From: Ochromonas danica
Taxonomy: Eukaryota; Sar; Chrysophyceae; Chromulinales; Chromulinaceae
Direction: 5' to 3'
Assembly: GCA_015146655.1 (NCBI GenBank)
Contig: VKHL01000008.1
Span: forward strand, 62,001-126,000
DNA length: 64,000 nucleotides
How positions within the stretch are numbered: the stretch's first letter is position 1; every line of letters starts with the position of its first letter. The notes beneath the pieces were generated by a model, which saw only the letters and a program-made list of their open reading frames with translations, ran no database searches and was not told the origin of the DNA. Both the position numbers and the translations under genes were made by a program. Shown here in pieces: positions 31,283 through 43,870 of the stretch.

Positions 31283-32455
31283 CTACTGTGTATGTTGCAC
31301 CAGTTGATTAGCCACATATTCACCAATAGCTAATGAGGCAGTCCAACCGGGCGACTCCATACCAAACAGCTGAATTAAGTTCTTCACCCCATGAACTGCT
31401 TCATCTTGAATTACGAAGTCTGCAAATGGTCCAGAACCCGGACCTTGGATTTTCGGCCGTGTGCCAGAGTAATCAGGTTCCAAACGATGATTCAGGACAT
31501 TTGGCCAGTATTTAGCAATCTCAGAAACAAAACGCTCCAAATTTAAAGAAGAAACATTATAATCAAAATGAGGAGCAAAATCTGATGGATGCAAATATTC
31601 ATCATTGCCGACAGAAACAGACTTGATCCATTCAACATCCGGACCAAATCGAATTGTGCCGCTGAGGTCCAGCGTAGCGTGCACCCCCAAACCACCTTCC
31701 TCGGGTAGTGGGTAAATGAGATGTCTAAAAGCATTTCGATTATTCGCTAGCTTGAAGTAGTTTCCTTTGGCAAAATAAGAAGGTGGTATGGAAGAGGGAG
31801 GTACATCGGCAATGGAGCGAGCAACATTCTGTGCATGCAATCCCGCGGCATTGATCAGCCAATCGCCCAACAGCTCACCCTGTGTGGTACTGATTTGGAA
31901 CATCTCCTTTCCCTCACACCAGACCTTTTTTGCCCCTAAAAAGGAACAGTTAGTGATCACCGTGGAGGCAGAGCATTCGATGTCTGCCAACATGCTCTGC
32001 AGAAGATCATGCGAAGAGAAAATTCCAGTGTAAGGAGACCACACAGCTGAGTGAACGTTTAGAGAAGGCTCTATTGATGATATTCTCTCGCGACTCCAAA
32101 GCTCCAGTTGAGTTAATCCATTCAGCTTTCCATTGTTCAGATAGAAGGCGAGTTTGGAAGAGTCTGCCTCACTGCCTGCAACCAACAGCTTGCCGCACAT
32201 TTCATGAGGCAACTTCCGTTCCTTCAAGTAAGACACCATGAGTTGTTGTCCTTTAACACACAGCTTAGCTTTAAGACTGCCTGGTTTGTAGTATATGCCA
32301 CTGTGGATCACCTCAGAGCTCCGACTTGAAGTTTCCATTCCGCATTCACGATTCTTTTCAAGCAGAAAGCACTCCAACCCCTTCAAGCTGGCTGATCGAG
32401 CAATAGCCGTTCCTATGGCACCTCCACCTACCAACAACACTTGAACTTTTTCCAT
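31283..32455 (-). CDS. L-2-hydroxyglutarate dehydrogenase-like FAD oxidoreductase
   Basis: Single exon, 390 residues from ATG 32455. The N-terminal dinucleotide fold VLLVGGGAIGTAIARSASLKG binds FAD; it is followed by the family block SSRSSEVIHSGIYYKPGS and later GLHAQNVARSIAD, TLDLSGTIRFGPDVEW and a C-terminal GMESPGWTASLAIGEYV flavin-contact segment. The family oxidises L-2-hydroxyglutarate to 2-oxoglutarate, repairing a promiscuous product of malate dehydrogenase, usually in mitochondria. No clear mitochondrial presequence is present at this start. It is one of the few intronless genes here. Related DAO-family oxidoreductases are a less likely alternative. Confidence 0.88.
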   Translation of the reverse strand: MEKVQVLLVGGGAIGTAIARSASLKGLECFLLEKNRECGMETSSRSSEVIHSGIYYKPGSLKAKLCVKGQQLMVSYLKERKLPHEMCGKLLVAGSEADSSKLAFYLNNGKLNGLTQLELWSRERISSIEPSLNVHSAVWSPYTGIFSSHDLLQSMLADIECSASTVITNCSFLGAKKVWCEGKEMFQISTTQGELLGDWLINAAGLHAQNVARSIADVPPSSIPPSYFAKGNYFKLANNRNAFRHLIYPLPEEGGLGVHATLDLSGTIRFGPDVEWIKSVSVGNDEYLHPSDFAPHFDYNVSSLNLERFVSEIAKYWPNVLNHRLEPDYSGTRPKIQGPGSGPFADFVIQDEAVHGVKNLIQLFGMESPGWTASLAIGEYVANQLVQHTQ

Positions 32456-32808
32456 CAATCAAAAACATCTGCTATTTCTCGTTTCCTGCAAAATGCCAGA
32501 TTTTGGATTTCTAGCAGCCTTAGTTGTTGGGTCTGAGATTAGAGAAGAATTATAAGCAGAAAAGGCAACAGCAATCTCAATCATTACTCATTACGCCAAC
32601 TGCAGCTTATTATCATGGTGCGATGTCAGCACGGAGAAACTCCGACACAGTTGCAGCTACTAAATTCTTCTTACTGTGCCGCTTAAATGATTTACAATTA
32701 CTATTGCCAACAAGCACTCTGCACTGGTCGTCAAGAGCAATTTATCTGGGATAAATAGAGGACAAAGGAAAGCAAAGAAGCTTCAAGCCGTCCAATACAG
32801 TTGACGGC
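32456..32808. other. Intergenic between L2HGDH and CK1 genes
   Basis: About 350 bp between the CK1 stop and the dehydrogenase start, both genes on the minus strand. Short open frames show no coding character. It presumably contains the dehydrogenase promoter. Confidence 0.35.
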
Positions 32809-34479
32809 CTAGTGAGATTTGCCAGATGCAACTGGCGCAGCACTTGCAGAAGCAGGAGTGTTGGAGTTGGTGGCTCCACGAGGCCCGAACAAGCTTTGTC
32901 TATTTATATCGCAACCAATAAATAAATTCATCAGGCTAACTCTATCACAAGACATAGTCAACGAGCACCTAAATAATCAATCACCACCTACCTAATGGAT
33001 GAAATGATCGAGCGACGCTGGCCAGGCTCCTTATTCTCCGCTGTCTCATCTCGCCCACTAGCAGCATCTTCATGAGATTTTCCAGTGTTGTTAACTTCTA
33101 CAGTATTTCCTGCGAATCAAGATAAATCAATGAGAACAAGCTTGTGCTAATGATCCCAGAATTGAAAGCTCAAACCTGCGGGCTCGCCAGTTTGTTGAGC
33201 GACACCCTCCTGAGTTGTTCGCATGCTATCCACATTCGCTTCTAAGCCACCCTCTTGAGCTACAAAAACGAGAGTTCAATCACTCTCAAGATTTAAAAAG
33301 CATATCGGTACGACTTACGAAGCAGTTGGGCCTTCTTCCTCAAGTCCCAGTCAAAGATGCCATCATCCTCGAAGCCTTGCCTCTCAAACAGATCACGGAA
33401 GATGCGCTTCAAGTACCTGCAAAACACAATTTGATGTTTATTTGTAGCTCGCACTCAGAACAGAAATATTACCTATAGTCCGGTCTATCCTCAAAGCCTA
33501 ACGATGAACAATGCGCAAAATAATCTCGGAACTCTGATGGATATCCTCGACACAACAGATCAGGATGCGTTGCCTGCTTTCTCTCCAAAATGCGCTGATA
33601 TTTTTGCTTTTTAGTAGTGGCTTTAAGTCCCTGCCATGGCAAAGAACCCCGAAGGAAGTACATGAGAACAAAACCGAGTGATTCCATATCGTCTCGCCGA
33701 CTTTGCTCGATTCCCAGATGCGTATTAATAGATGCATATCGAGCCGTTCCTGTCAAATTCTTTCCCTGCATATAAAACAGCGGAAGCTTCAGACAAGGGA
33801 AGGGAGATAAACAGCGAAGGGTTACCTCAAGATAAGGGATATGTCTACCAGTGCGTGGATCTTGGTATTTCTTAGCCAAACCAAAATCAATAATGTGGCA
33901 GATATGCTAATAAAAGGCAAACATGGGGAGGGTTGGGCCGAAGTGAGGTGATTAGTGAAGAAGGGCAGTTGACAGAGCTTACTTTGCGTGAGCCTGTTCC
34001 AATGAGAAAGTTGTCCGGTTTCACATCGCGATGGATATATGATCTGGAGTGTATATACTCCAAACGATGAAGCATTTGATCGGCAAGCATGAGGACGGTC
34101 TTCAGAGAAAACCTCTTGCCACAATAATTGAAAAGGTCTTCGAGGGAAGGACCGAGAAGGTCAATCACCAAAACATTATAATCACCTTCCGAACCAAACC
34201 ACTTAACCGATGGTATGCCATCTATCAAAGATAAGGATGCGGTAAGATCTGGTAGGAAAAGAATGGAAAACTTTCAAAATAATTGAACTTACATCCGCCT
34301 TGCAGCACCCGATAGATCTTCGACTCATAGAGTAATTGAGGATGTTTGCTTCTCAGGGATTCCAGCTTGATTGCCACCTCTTCCCCAGTATGAACATTTG
34401 TTCCCACATAAATTTCACCGAACGAGCCACTTCCTATTTTAACTCCGACGCGAAACTTCCTTGCCACTCTGAGCTCCAT
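32809..34479 (-). CDS. Casein kinase 1 (CK1 delta/epsilon-type)
   Basis: Eight exons: 34479-34293, 34221-33983, 33906-33826, 33765-33473, 33416-33319, 33259-33176, 33109-32992 and 32899-32809, with introns 56-92 nt; 396 residues. The catalytic domain occupies about residues 9-280: GSGSFGEIY loop, VAIKLE lysine, [14 protein letters not shown] catalytic loop, [12 protein letters not shown] metal motif and the CK1-specific [21 protein letters not shown] segment in place of APE. The C-terminal tail of about 110 residues is Gln/Glu/Ser-rich and ends in an Ala/Ser-rich stretch, the type of tail that autoinhibits CK1. CK1 phosphorylates acidic or primed serines in many pathways including vesicle traffic and division. 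Confidence 0.93.
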
Positions 34480-34801
34480 CTTTGAGTCAAGAAGTTATTA
34501 TTTTTTTGAACCCGCGTGCTATTCACAACAATAATTACTATGGTCAAATAATAATTCGTAAACTTCAAAGGCACAATTTGATTCAAATAAAGGAATGATA
34601 CAAATGAAGCACCTGGAGGGAATTTCGATCTGACCACAAGGCAGGACAGGACCAGACCAGACAGACCCTCCCTGCCGCCCTGGCGCACCAAACTCTCTGG
34701 AGGTCTGGGCTGCAGACTCCAAACAATTCCATAATTTAATTCCATGGAATAGACTCTGTGCTGAGAGTTTGGTGAAAGCCAGTGCTTGATTGGAGTGAAA
34801 T
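34480..34801. other. Divergent intergenic region (CK1 / MMS19)
   Basis: About 320 bp between two divergent start codons. The half next to MMS19 has a GC-rich stretch at 34640-34720 with repeated CAGAC/CAGGAC words. A bidirectional promoter is likely; no motif is identified with confidence. Confidence 0.4.
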
Positions 34802-37800
34802 ATGGAAGACTTGGTTGTGAGATACTTTGGCTGCGATGGTTCAGCCATGGAGGAATGTGTCAATATGATGGTAAGCCGCCTTGGCGAAGGTGATGGCGGC
34901 GTGACCATTCAAGACTTCGTAGAGACTCTAGAACCATCCCTTACTTCTGCAGAAAATGAGACAAGAAGCAGAGCTATGCACTTGATGTATCAGATTTTCC
35001 GTCTATCTACATTGAGTCTATCTTCGATGGAATTCCATCTCTTTGCTGTATTCTTTGCTCATCGTTTGCTCGACCAAGCCACCATCTTGCCCACACTCCA
35101 ATCGCTGAAGGTACTTCTGGACAAATATCATCAAGTCCGCGATGAGTCGTATCAAGACAACATGATTGTGTTAGAAAATATTCGTGCGGTTATAGATCGA
35201 GCAGCATGGCCCTATTCTACTCGCCAGGCTGTTGGTGATGTGCTTATCTCGATGGTGAAGATGGACTCTCCTAAACTGGAACTGTCCATAATCCTAGATA
35301 TTATTATCCGTTTGCTCGAAGAGGAAAAAGATCCACGTATCTTGTTTGTAGCATTTCGCTTATTGGCAGTTATAATTCAAAAGTCTGTCGATTTATTCAC
35401 TACCGAGGTTTGCAACTCTCTTACGGATATTTTGTTCCGATACTTTCCCATCACATTTCGTTCTTCGTTAGAACTTGAAAGTGGCACTATAGTTAGTCAG
35501 TCCGTTCTGTTTGAAGCTTGGAATGCGGTGATTTGTGACAATGAGATCCTGCTTTCATACTCTCTGCCATTTTTGTTTGATCAGATTAACGAAGGGGAGA
35601 ATTTACAATCGCGTGTAGACGCCATAATTTCCCTGCAGCGTATAGTGTGCAACTTTGGCTATAAAGCTCTCGATGTTTTGCCTGCCAATGAACACACTCC
35701 TCTAAAGCAGATTGGGGAGATCATTTATAGCATTGCACTCAATGAAGGCTCAGATTCTATATTACAAGCAAATAAGCAGCTATTGTCCACCGTCAGTTTT
35801 TCTATTTGCAAAAGTTGTATCTCGTCTGGCACAGATGACGACTGGCAACAGTTTCAAGACATTATTCTGGGCAATGTAATCAAAGAGATTCAGCGAGGCT
35901 CAGAAACTATGAAGGCGCGACAAGCTTGGAGACTGTGTGTAGCACTTGCGAGCTCTGGTGGATCATTTTCGATGAGCAAAGTAGTGAACGCTATAGTTCC
36001 AACCTTACTCCCCGAAGTTCAAAGTTCGCTGGACAATTCTGCTGCGAAAGCATCAGGGCAGCTTTCTGAGCCAACACATATGATATATTCGCTATTTAGG
36101 TGTTTGACAAACGACGTTAATATATCGAACATTGTGCCAAGGCACATTGTGCAAAGTATTTGGCAACTCTATGTCAGCTTCTTGCAAAGGACCACTCAAA
36201 CTCTCTCTGCGAAGAATAGCTTTCTGATCACTCCGAGTTTGGCCAGTACCTTGATCTACATCATCAAGACCACAGAGTTGCTCATACTCAGGTGGGTGGT
36301 TTAATTTTTAATAATAATGGTCTTTTGCATCATTTTAACTGTGCTTTGTTCTTCAGTGGGCATCTTGAGAACAAGATTTTTATTGACTATTTGAAATGCT
36401 TGTTGGTTGTATATTCGAGAGGTTCAATGTCAGGGTTAGAAATAAGTGGGATTGGAATTAATGGTGAGGATGAAGCATGCGCAGTATTATCGACCCCGTG
36501 GATTAATTATGCGCCTGTTCTTGCGGACCTTCAAACCACTATTCGCTGTGTTCTGCTCAGTCTGATGCAAAATTCGGAAGTGGAATCAATTCTAGTTGTG
36601 GTTGCTAGGCTCTTGCTGAGTCGTCCAGAGTTGTGGAGGGAAGAGCATCATCCAGACATCGAAGAAAATCTCGCTCTGCTTGTTGGAGCGATTGCTGGTC
36701 GATGTCGAGAAGAAGATCTCTTGTTGTTGTTGGCTGGTTGCATCAATGACAGCGTATCTAAATCAGACTTGAGGTGTGTTCTTTTTCATCTCAGAGCATG
36801 CACTGAAGCGATAGTTGAAATAAAAAAATCGTTTTCTACAACATCCGAATTACCGTCTTCCGGCGAGCGCAAGATTATGATGATGACATACCCAAGGCAA
36901 GAGAATAATCGTGAGATTCCGTCTCCTCTTATTACGATCGCATCTTTTTTCCTTGAAAGGTGAGATAAATCTAATTCATGAATAGTTGAAGCGAATGGCC
37001 TTACCTGTTGTAAACGTGACCTTTTGGGGACAGATGCATGATGGATTCTATTTCCGACGAAGATGTTCCTGTTTGTGAGAATCTTTGCCGATTCGTAGAA
37101 GCGTCTTGTCAATTGTTAAGTATCGAGAAACAAAATGAAATTTTTGCCATCTTGTTACCTCAGATTCATTTGGCGCTGCAGCGATCCTCAAAGCTTGCTT
37201 TGCCTCGTGTCCTGAAGTTTTTCCTTGTCTGGCTAACGCATTTGGATACTAATTGTTACTTCTTTTCCAATCCTTCGACGAGCCTGAAAGTACTTTTTGG
37301 CATTTGCGAAGGAGCTACATTGTTTGAGGGATCTAAGACTGTTGCAATCTGCCTAGGTGTCCTTATGAACAAGGTAAATGGGATTTCCACGTGTTCTCTT
37401 TTTCTTCGCTGAGCTTGGCACTGACTTTTCTCTTTCATAATAACTCTAGATCAGTGATACTGCTAGTATCTCCGCGGCATTTGATAGCTATGCTGCTGTG
37501 TTTAGAAACCTGGACTTCACTGTCCTGTCTTTGGACTCTGCAAAGTGCAAAACAACTGTTAGTGCTTTTCTTTTTATGGTGAAAGGTTTGATGATGAGAC
37601 CAGCGAAGGACTATGTTATCCAATCGAATGTTATGGCAGTGTTGGAGTCGTTTTTTGATTGTCGCACCAATCCCAACGGTTGGATCCGAGCTGCTCTCTT
37701 AGCAGAACGATTTCATCTTTTGATTTCTGGCGATGCACTTCAAAACAGTGGAAAATTCAACATTTCTCCGTTTCGACAACAGAAGCTTTTCTCCAGTGTT

Positions 37801-38440
37801 TTCTCTCTCTTGAAAAAGTTGATGAGCCCTTCATTTTGTAAAGTCAAGATCGAAAGCTCTGCAGAATTCACACCAGCTGAGTTGTGTGTGCTTGTGATGT
37901 TCGGGCATCTCTATGTGCATACGAAGCTTTCTAGCATTTTGAATACTGTTGAAGGTTCTGATATGTTCATTTATTTGTTTGTATCTTTGAAGGCGGCCAA
38001 CTTCGCATTGAATGACTTTGGCAGCAAGCAAAACAATTTCCTTCGTGGATTGGTTCAGTCCCTACAGTTGTCTGTGCTACGGAGCGTAAGGATTGCGATG
38101 GACGGTCCAACAGCTTTGTCCAAGCTGTTGTTTGAAAATTTACCAGACATTATGCAGTTTATGCAGAAGGTGAGTGATTTCCCTTCCCTGGTGTTTTACC
38201 TTTTCTCTAAAATTTGCATTGCACTACATTACTTAGGTAGCAGAGTTGGAGAGCTCTGGAAAGGTCAAACTGGCTTTATTAAGCTGCCTGCGCCGAATCC
38301 CCGCTCGTATATCTCATCCTAAGCTTTTCCAGTATCGTAAAGATGTTCTAAAATTGCTCGGTCGCTGGCTTGATGACGAGAAGAGGATAATTCGGACGGA
38401 AGCAGCAGAAGTTCGTAGTCTGTGGTTCTTGATAAAATAA
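34802..38440 (+). CDS. MMS19: MMS19, cytosolic Fe-S assembly targeting factor
   Basis: Five exons: 34802-36291, 36357-36959, 37034-37373, 37450-38169 and 38237-38440; introns 60-76 nt; 1,118 residues (human 1,030). The N-terminal MMS19 domain is recognisable: helical repeats, then EEEKDPRILFVAFRLL and VCNSLTDILFRYFPITF. The C-terminal domain ends with the family's conserved LDDEKRIIRTEAAEVRSLW. MMS19 is a HEAT-repeat adaptor that, with CIAO1 and CIAO2B, delivers Fe-S clusters to DNA polymerases and helicases such as XPD. It is followed on the same strand by the unknown gene at 38670 after 229 bp. Confidence 0.88.
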
Positions 38441-38669
38441 TACGAAAGAGAGATGTTCTTTTCTTTGTTTTTTACTCATATTGAACTGCGTAAACGTTTT
38501 GTTCTATTCCCGAATACTATAAGTATTTAGTTGGGGTTGGTTGCTTCCAAAGTGAGAGTCATGCAGGGAAAAGTTGAAAGCAGACCAAAACTCACAATTC
38601 TGGTTCTCAAAGTGCAACCTCTGATGGTGTGAACATGAAAAGAAGAAAAACAATGGAAGGTGGAAGACC

Positions 38670-41600
38670 ATGTCTTCGCTGCAAGATCTGTGGAAACCAG
38701 ACTCGAGAACTATCGCTAACAATGATCAACCATCCTTGGATCATCGATCCACGGCGAAAGGTCGTTATGAAGAGATGAGAAAAGATTACAGCAGGACCGT
38801 CGCAGCTTTGGGATCTTCAGAGGACCGAAAGCAAATTTGCAAGAGTCTTGAAGCTATTATAAAGGAGTGTGATGCTCTTATTGTTGACGTAAATTCATCG
38901 ACAATAATCAAAGAACTTAAGACTGTTATTTATTTCTGTAGGAAGCATCTCATTGATGTTGGTCTTCAGTTGGAGTCGGATAACAATCAATACGCCCTTT
39001 CTCTCTTTGAGAATGCCCTATCGAACCTCGCACTAATGCAAGAGCTTGATTTGAGAGACTTATGTATGCTCCAGTCCATTCACAATCTGGCTGACAGGCT
39101 TGGTGACGAGTGGTCTCGTGACCAACTCATGCGGTGCTTTTCTCCCAATATGGCTCGATCCTCCTTCCTCTTTCCTAGTCGGACCAAAGCTGAGGTGCAC
39201 ATCGTTGACCTTAACAAGGTTTGGCAATGTCATTCAGAGGAATTGTATTCCTTTGAACTGAAACATTTCGGACCTGAAAAAGGCTTAAGATTTCTGACAT
39301 ACTTACTGACAGAGCTTGAAAAGCTCTTCACCTCTCGTAACATCCTCACGAAGCAACTGCTGAGCTGTGTTATAAAATTTGCTGTTGATGGTACTACTCA
39401 ATCAGTTGAAGAGGTAGTCGTGGACGAATCCAGTCTGGAAGAGAACGATGCTCGAGATATGCGATCGGGAAGAAAGGACGGTACGTTTCTCTCGAAAAAG
39501 TCGGAAGAAGCGGCTGAAGAAATAATAGATGGATTGCAGGTAAGATTTCTTTTTCAATGTAGTTGGGTAGTCTCATTTTGGTCGTCTGATTTGCCAATAA
39601 AGGAATTTTTCGCCACGTACGGAGGTGAGGAACAGGAATCAATGAATACTTTTTTATTTGAGTTTTTGCTTCCTGAAGACTTGTTATTTAATGGAATGCC
39701 GCGTCACGAGCCTGAGGCGTGCTCATGGCTTGATATTCCTCTGGACTGGGATGAATCCCTGAGTTTGCTACAGGATTGTTCCGAGCCTATCGAGTGGTCT
39801 CGAAAGCTTTTGATTATGCTGCAGCATCTAATATCAGTGGCTAATACAGTTCAATCATCTACCTTCCAAACTAGTGCACTGACATATACTTTGGTGCAAA
39901 GAGGTGTGCTGTACTGTTGGCGTAACATTGCATTATCTTGTGATTACTGCTTGAAGGAGTGCGGTCTAACTTTCAATGAGCGGCTGTTCTTGGCCGAAAT
40001 ATCAATGGACTACATTTATCATTCAATTGATCAATCAACTGAAATTGCTATCGATTGCCTCCAAAACGTTCTTGTGGGTTGGGACTTGGAGTCTCTCCTG
40101 GAGAAATCTGCCCTTGAACAATTAAACACAGAAGAAGAGATTCTGTTTATCCGGCAGTGTTGGTTTACTTTACACCTATTTACATGGAAAGGGTTATGTT
40201 TCGGTTCATTTCTTTCATTTGACGTAACGCAAATTTGGAGAGTATTTTATCCTCGCATTATTAGGTCTATAAACCATCGGAGGATTTTCCTTCCTCACCT
40301 CAGTAGCGACTGGAATGTGATCGATATGGTTTCACTGGACCTTTTCTCTCGAAGGAATGGACTTGATATGGAAGAAGATATGGCTATTGAAGACGGGCTT
40401 GCGGTGGATGTGGAAAGTTGTACTGAAAGGTGGATGAATGCTTTGTTGTACACTTCTGCCGGCACTAACATCTCTCAAGATGGTTTAAAAATGCTTTTCC
40501 CCTTTAGAATACTGGAAAATTGTGACAAGAAAAGTTGGTGTCAGCAGTTCCATGCTATCTTGAATTTCTTATTTGTTGAGCCAGGCAAATCATTTGATGT
40601 ACATTCCAATGGCATTGTTCGTATTTTACAACTTTTGTTAGCTGAGGCAGATGCAGCGATGCAGAATTTGGTTGATGTGCAGATGGCCCAGGAACTTCAC
40701 TATATTTTAATTCGAGTATGTGCAATAACTCTGCATGGGGGGCTTCAAGAGGAGGGTTTGCATGCTTTTCGACATCTTGAAGATATTTCGAATGCTTTTG
40801 GGTTCTCATCGTATGCATTCTTGCCTCTTTTCAACTTCTCGATCAGAGAGTTTGTCTTGACAGACTTGAGCGAAGGAGATGACGTCATCGATGTAAACGG
40901 GGACATTCTTAGACGACTGTTCTCTTATTTTCGTCGACTATTAGGCTCAGAGACATCTAAATCGATTGCTGTTTCTTCTGTGATTGTTGTGATCCGGGCT
41001 TGTTGCAGTCGGTTCAGATTTGCTCCAAGTGATTCCAAATGTTCACTAAATGCATTTTATATTGTTCTCTGTCTTTGCGAACTCCTCAAAGACAATGATA
41101 TCGAGGCCCAACTTGCTACTGTAGAGATGGTCCATAGAATAGCGCTCAGTGTATGTTTATATACGGTGAATGAATTGAAAGCTGTTGCTTATTACGTTGT
41201 TCAGCATCTCCTGCCGCTCTTGCCAACACTAACTCAGAGATTGTGTCGCAGATGCTTAACTGTGTTGGGTGAAATATACTATCTGCTTTATCGTTGTCCT
41301 CTTGTTATTCCAGTATCTCAATCACCCGCCTTCCCGGTGCCCTTATGTACTATAACCTCGTTTGACGACTCTACAGCTTCCGATCTCTATGAGTTTTGCT
41401 CTTTCTGTTGTGAAATTGACGTTTTTGTTCGCCAAGATCTGCGCAAAGTTTATCTATGGTTGACTCAACTTCCTCAACTGAATAGTTTCAACCCTGCTGT
41501 TGCTCACTTGCATAAAACATTGACGAATTATTTTTACAGCGACGGCGATTGGTCTCTGTCTAAAAGTGACGTGATAACGCAGCTACAAGCAGTTAGTGCA

Positions 41601-43825
41601 GATATACCTGATGGCGTTCATTTGAGGCTTTGGAAGGTTTTTGGAGAAATGGTTAATCTTGGACTGCGCAAGACGACTAATAACGAGTCAGAATCCAGTC
41701 CGTTAGTGCTTTATCTCAATACAAATCCTTTATTAAGCGTGTTGAGATCTTTAAAGGCAGCAGAATTTTGTGAGTATCAATTAGCACAGTTTGCCACGAA
41801 GGATGTACTTATCTTCCCTTTGCATTCTTCTTCGTGGCAAGTACTTTTCTCTTATGCTTCAGCGGCCATTGCGGAGTTGTCCGACATTCTTCACAGCAAA
41901 GTGCTTTATAAAGAAACATTCTATTTTTTTGAAGAAGCTGCATTCTCCAGCTCGCAAAGTAGCAAGCCACATATTGATGAAGACACAGATGCCTACCAAC
42001 AATGGCTGCCGTTGAGTCCAGAATGTCTCGAGCGATTTGTATTGCCATGGGTGGACAAAGCGTTTGCATACCTTGTGGAACACAAAAGATCCCTTGAACG
42101 ATGGCGCAAAGTTTCTTTTGCAGATCATACGTTTCAATGCTCTCAAAGTGCCAATGGATCTGACGATGACTCTGATGACTTGTCCTCCTTGAATGATAAT
42201 AAAATCACATTTGTTCGAGATCAGGATCAATATCTAAAGACTCTCCTTGTCCTGCACAGGGTAAAATTCTTGTTCATCCTAGCGCTGAGAAATATCTTTA
42301 TGGTCATGAACCGTCTGCATCAGTTAAATATGGTTGAAGATGGAAAATGGGAGCGCATTCTGGAATCGTTCATAATCACAATGAAGGTGTTCTGTAAGGA
42401 TCTTCCTGATAGTAGTGGTCTAAAGCTATCAATTCGTCGACTGATGCTCTCTATATGTGAACAAAGTAAGAGAATGGCTGGGTTTGCTTTGTGTTCTGTT
42501 TCTAAACGTTTCTTCCTTTCCGATAGACCAATACTGGAATAAGAGTGTTTTCTCGCTTATCACTGCTGCCAAACTCTCATATCAGTTGGACCAATCCTGG
42601 GACAAAGTACTTCAATTATGTAATGAAGCACTTCTGCTCAGTTCTCCAAGGCAAAGTGGATTATCCAAGTCGGAAAAGACTGCAACGCTTTATGCTATTT
42701 CTGCGCTGCGATTAAAGATGGCACTGCGTTGTCTTGTCGATCCCAAATATGTCGACTGTTATTTGTTTGTCCATCCAGAACAAAGTAACCAAGTGGACTT
42801 CACTAACTCTGAAGGCAAGCCTGTTGCTGCCCTTGAGAGAGAAAATATGCTTTGGAAAGTGTTGATGCTGGCCATAGCGGGGCTAGATGAATGCCGCAAG
42901 CGTGAAGCTTTCCACCACAAATCAGTCTATCGGTTGGCCATCTTTATTTACGAGCTATCACTGCGCAATATCAAACCCCCGGAATCTTTATGTGGAGAGC
43001 AGGGCTCTTCTCTCATTAGCAAGCACATACTGCCAAATGTTCCATGGAGCTCCCTGAGTTACGAGGTAGCCTTGGACGCCCTGAAGCAATTGTTTGACAA
43101 AAAGAGACAGCAAATCGTGGCAATCTGGATAATGGACAATCCCATAAGCGCATGGGACCAAGTGAGATAGACTACTGTTTTCATCTGTCAGTTCACGTGG
43201 CGACTTATCGAATCCTTAATGGTTGTATAGATAATGGCCCGTGTTGGTGCGTTTGACTATTTGCGTCGAAAGGTGAGGGAGGTCACTCATGACCTGCGAC
43301 AACTACCCGTTTCTTAACACATCCTTGTTATCTTGTGCACAGTATTTGAGTCGTTTTGTGGATTTGCTCGAGATTTGTTCTGCATTTGATAATGCTTATC
43401 AGTTGTTGTTTCATGTCATTGAAGCAAAAGGACAAAGTGCCACGGTTTGCTTGTCCTTGTGTCTCAGCTTGCAAACAGTGTTTCAAATCGCAGACAAGTT
43501 GATGCGACAATGGGACCAACAGCAAAATGTGAAGATGAACGAAATAGTTGGAGTAATTGGTCGTGTCCTGCAGTTACATGGTGTATTGGTGCGCAAGCAG
43601 TTGGTTGATCACCATGCGCAAGTGGTCGTTCAGTTTTTGAAGACCTTCCTTCATATTACTGGCTATGTTATAGAAGCACCTTCTTTGCTGGAGGCAATTC
43701 CTCAATCAATTGTACTGCACCATTGGAACATGTTTGTGGACCGCTTGAAGAAAACAGAGTTAGCCTCCAATGAAAGTAAAGGCTGCAAACGTAAAAGAGT
43801 GGACAGTGAAAGAAAAACCTTGTAG
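38670..43825 (+). CDS. Large alpha-helical protein of unknown family (1,630 residues)
   Basis: Five exons: 38670-39539, 39603-42465, 42527-43161, 43231-43272 and 43343-43825; 1,630 residues. The first intron (39540-39602, 63 nt) is in frame and has no stop, so an unspliced reading would add 21 residues; its GTAAG donor and typical length argue that it is removed. The protein is almost wholly helical with Leu-rich repeats resembling HEAT/TPR solenoids, an acidic linker around residues 245-285 and another around 1150-1175, and a basic C-terminal nuclear-localisation-like motif (KGCKRKRVDSERK). I compared it mentally with FANCI, FANCD2, separase, Hir3/CABIN1 and MMS22L and could not convince myself of any. 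Nuclear location is inferred; function unknown. Confidence 0.75.
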
Positions 43826-43870
43826 AAGGCCTGTAGGTTTCATCCAACAATTATTCACAAAATTTCAAAG

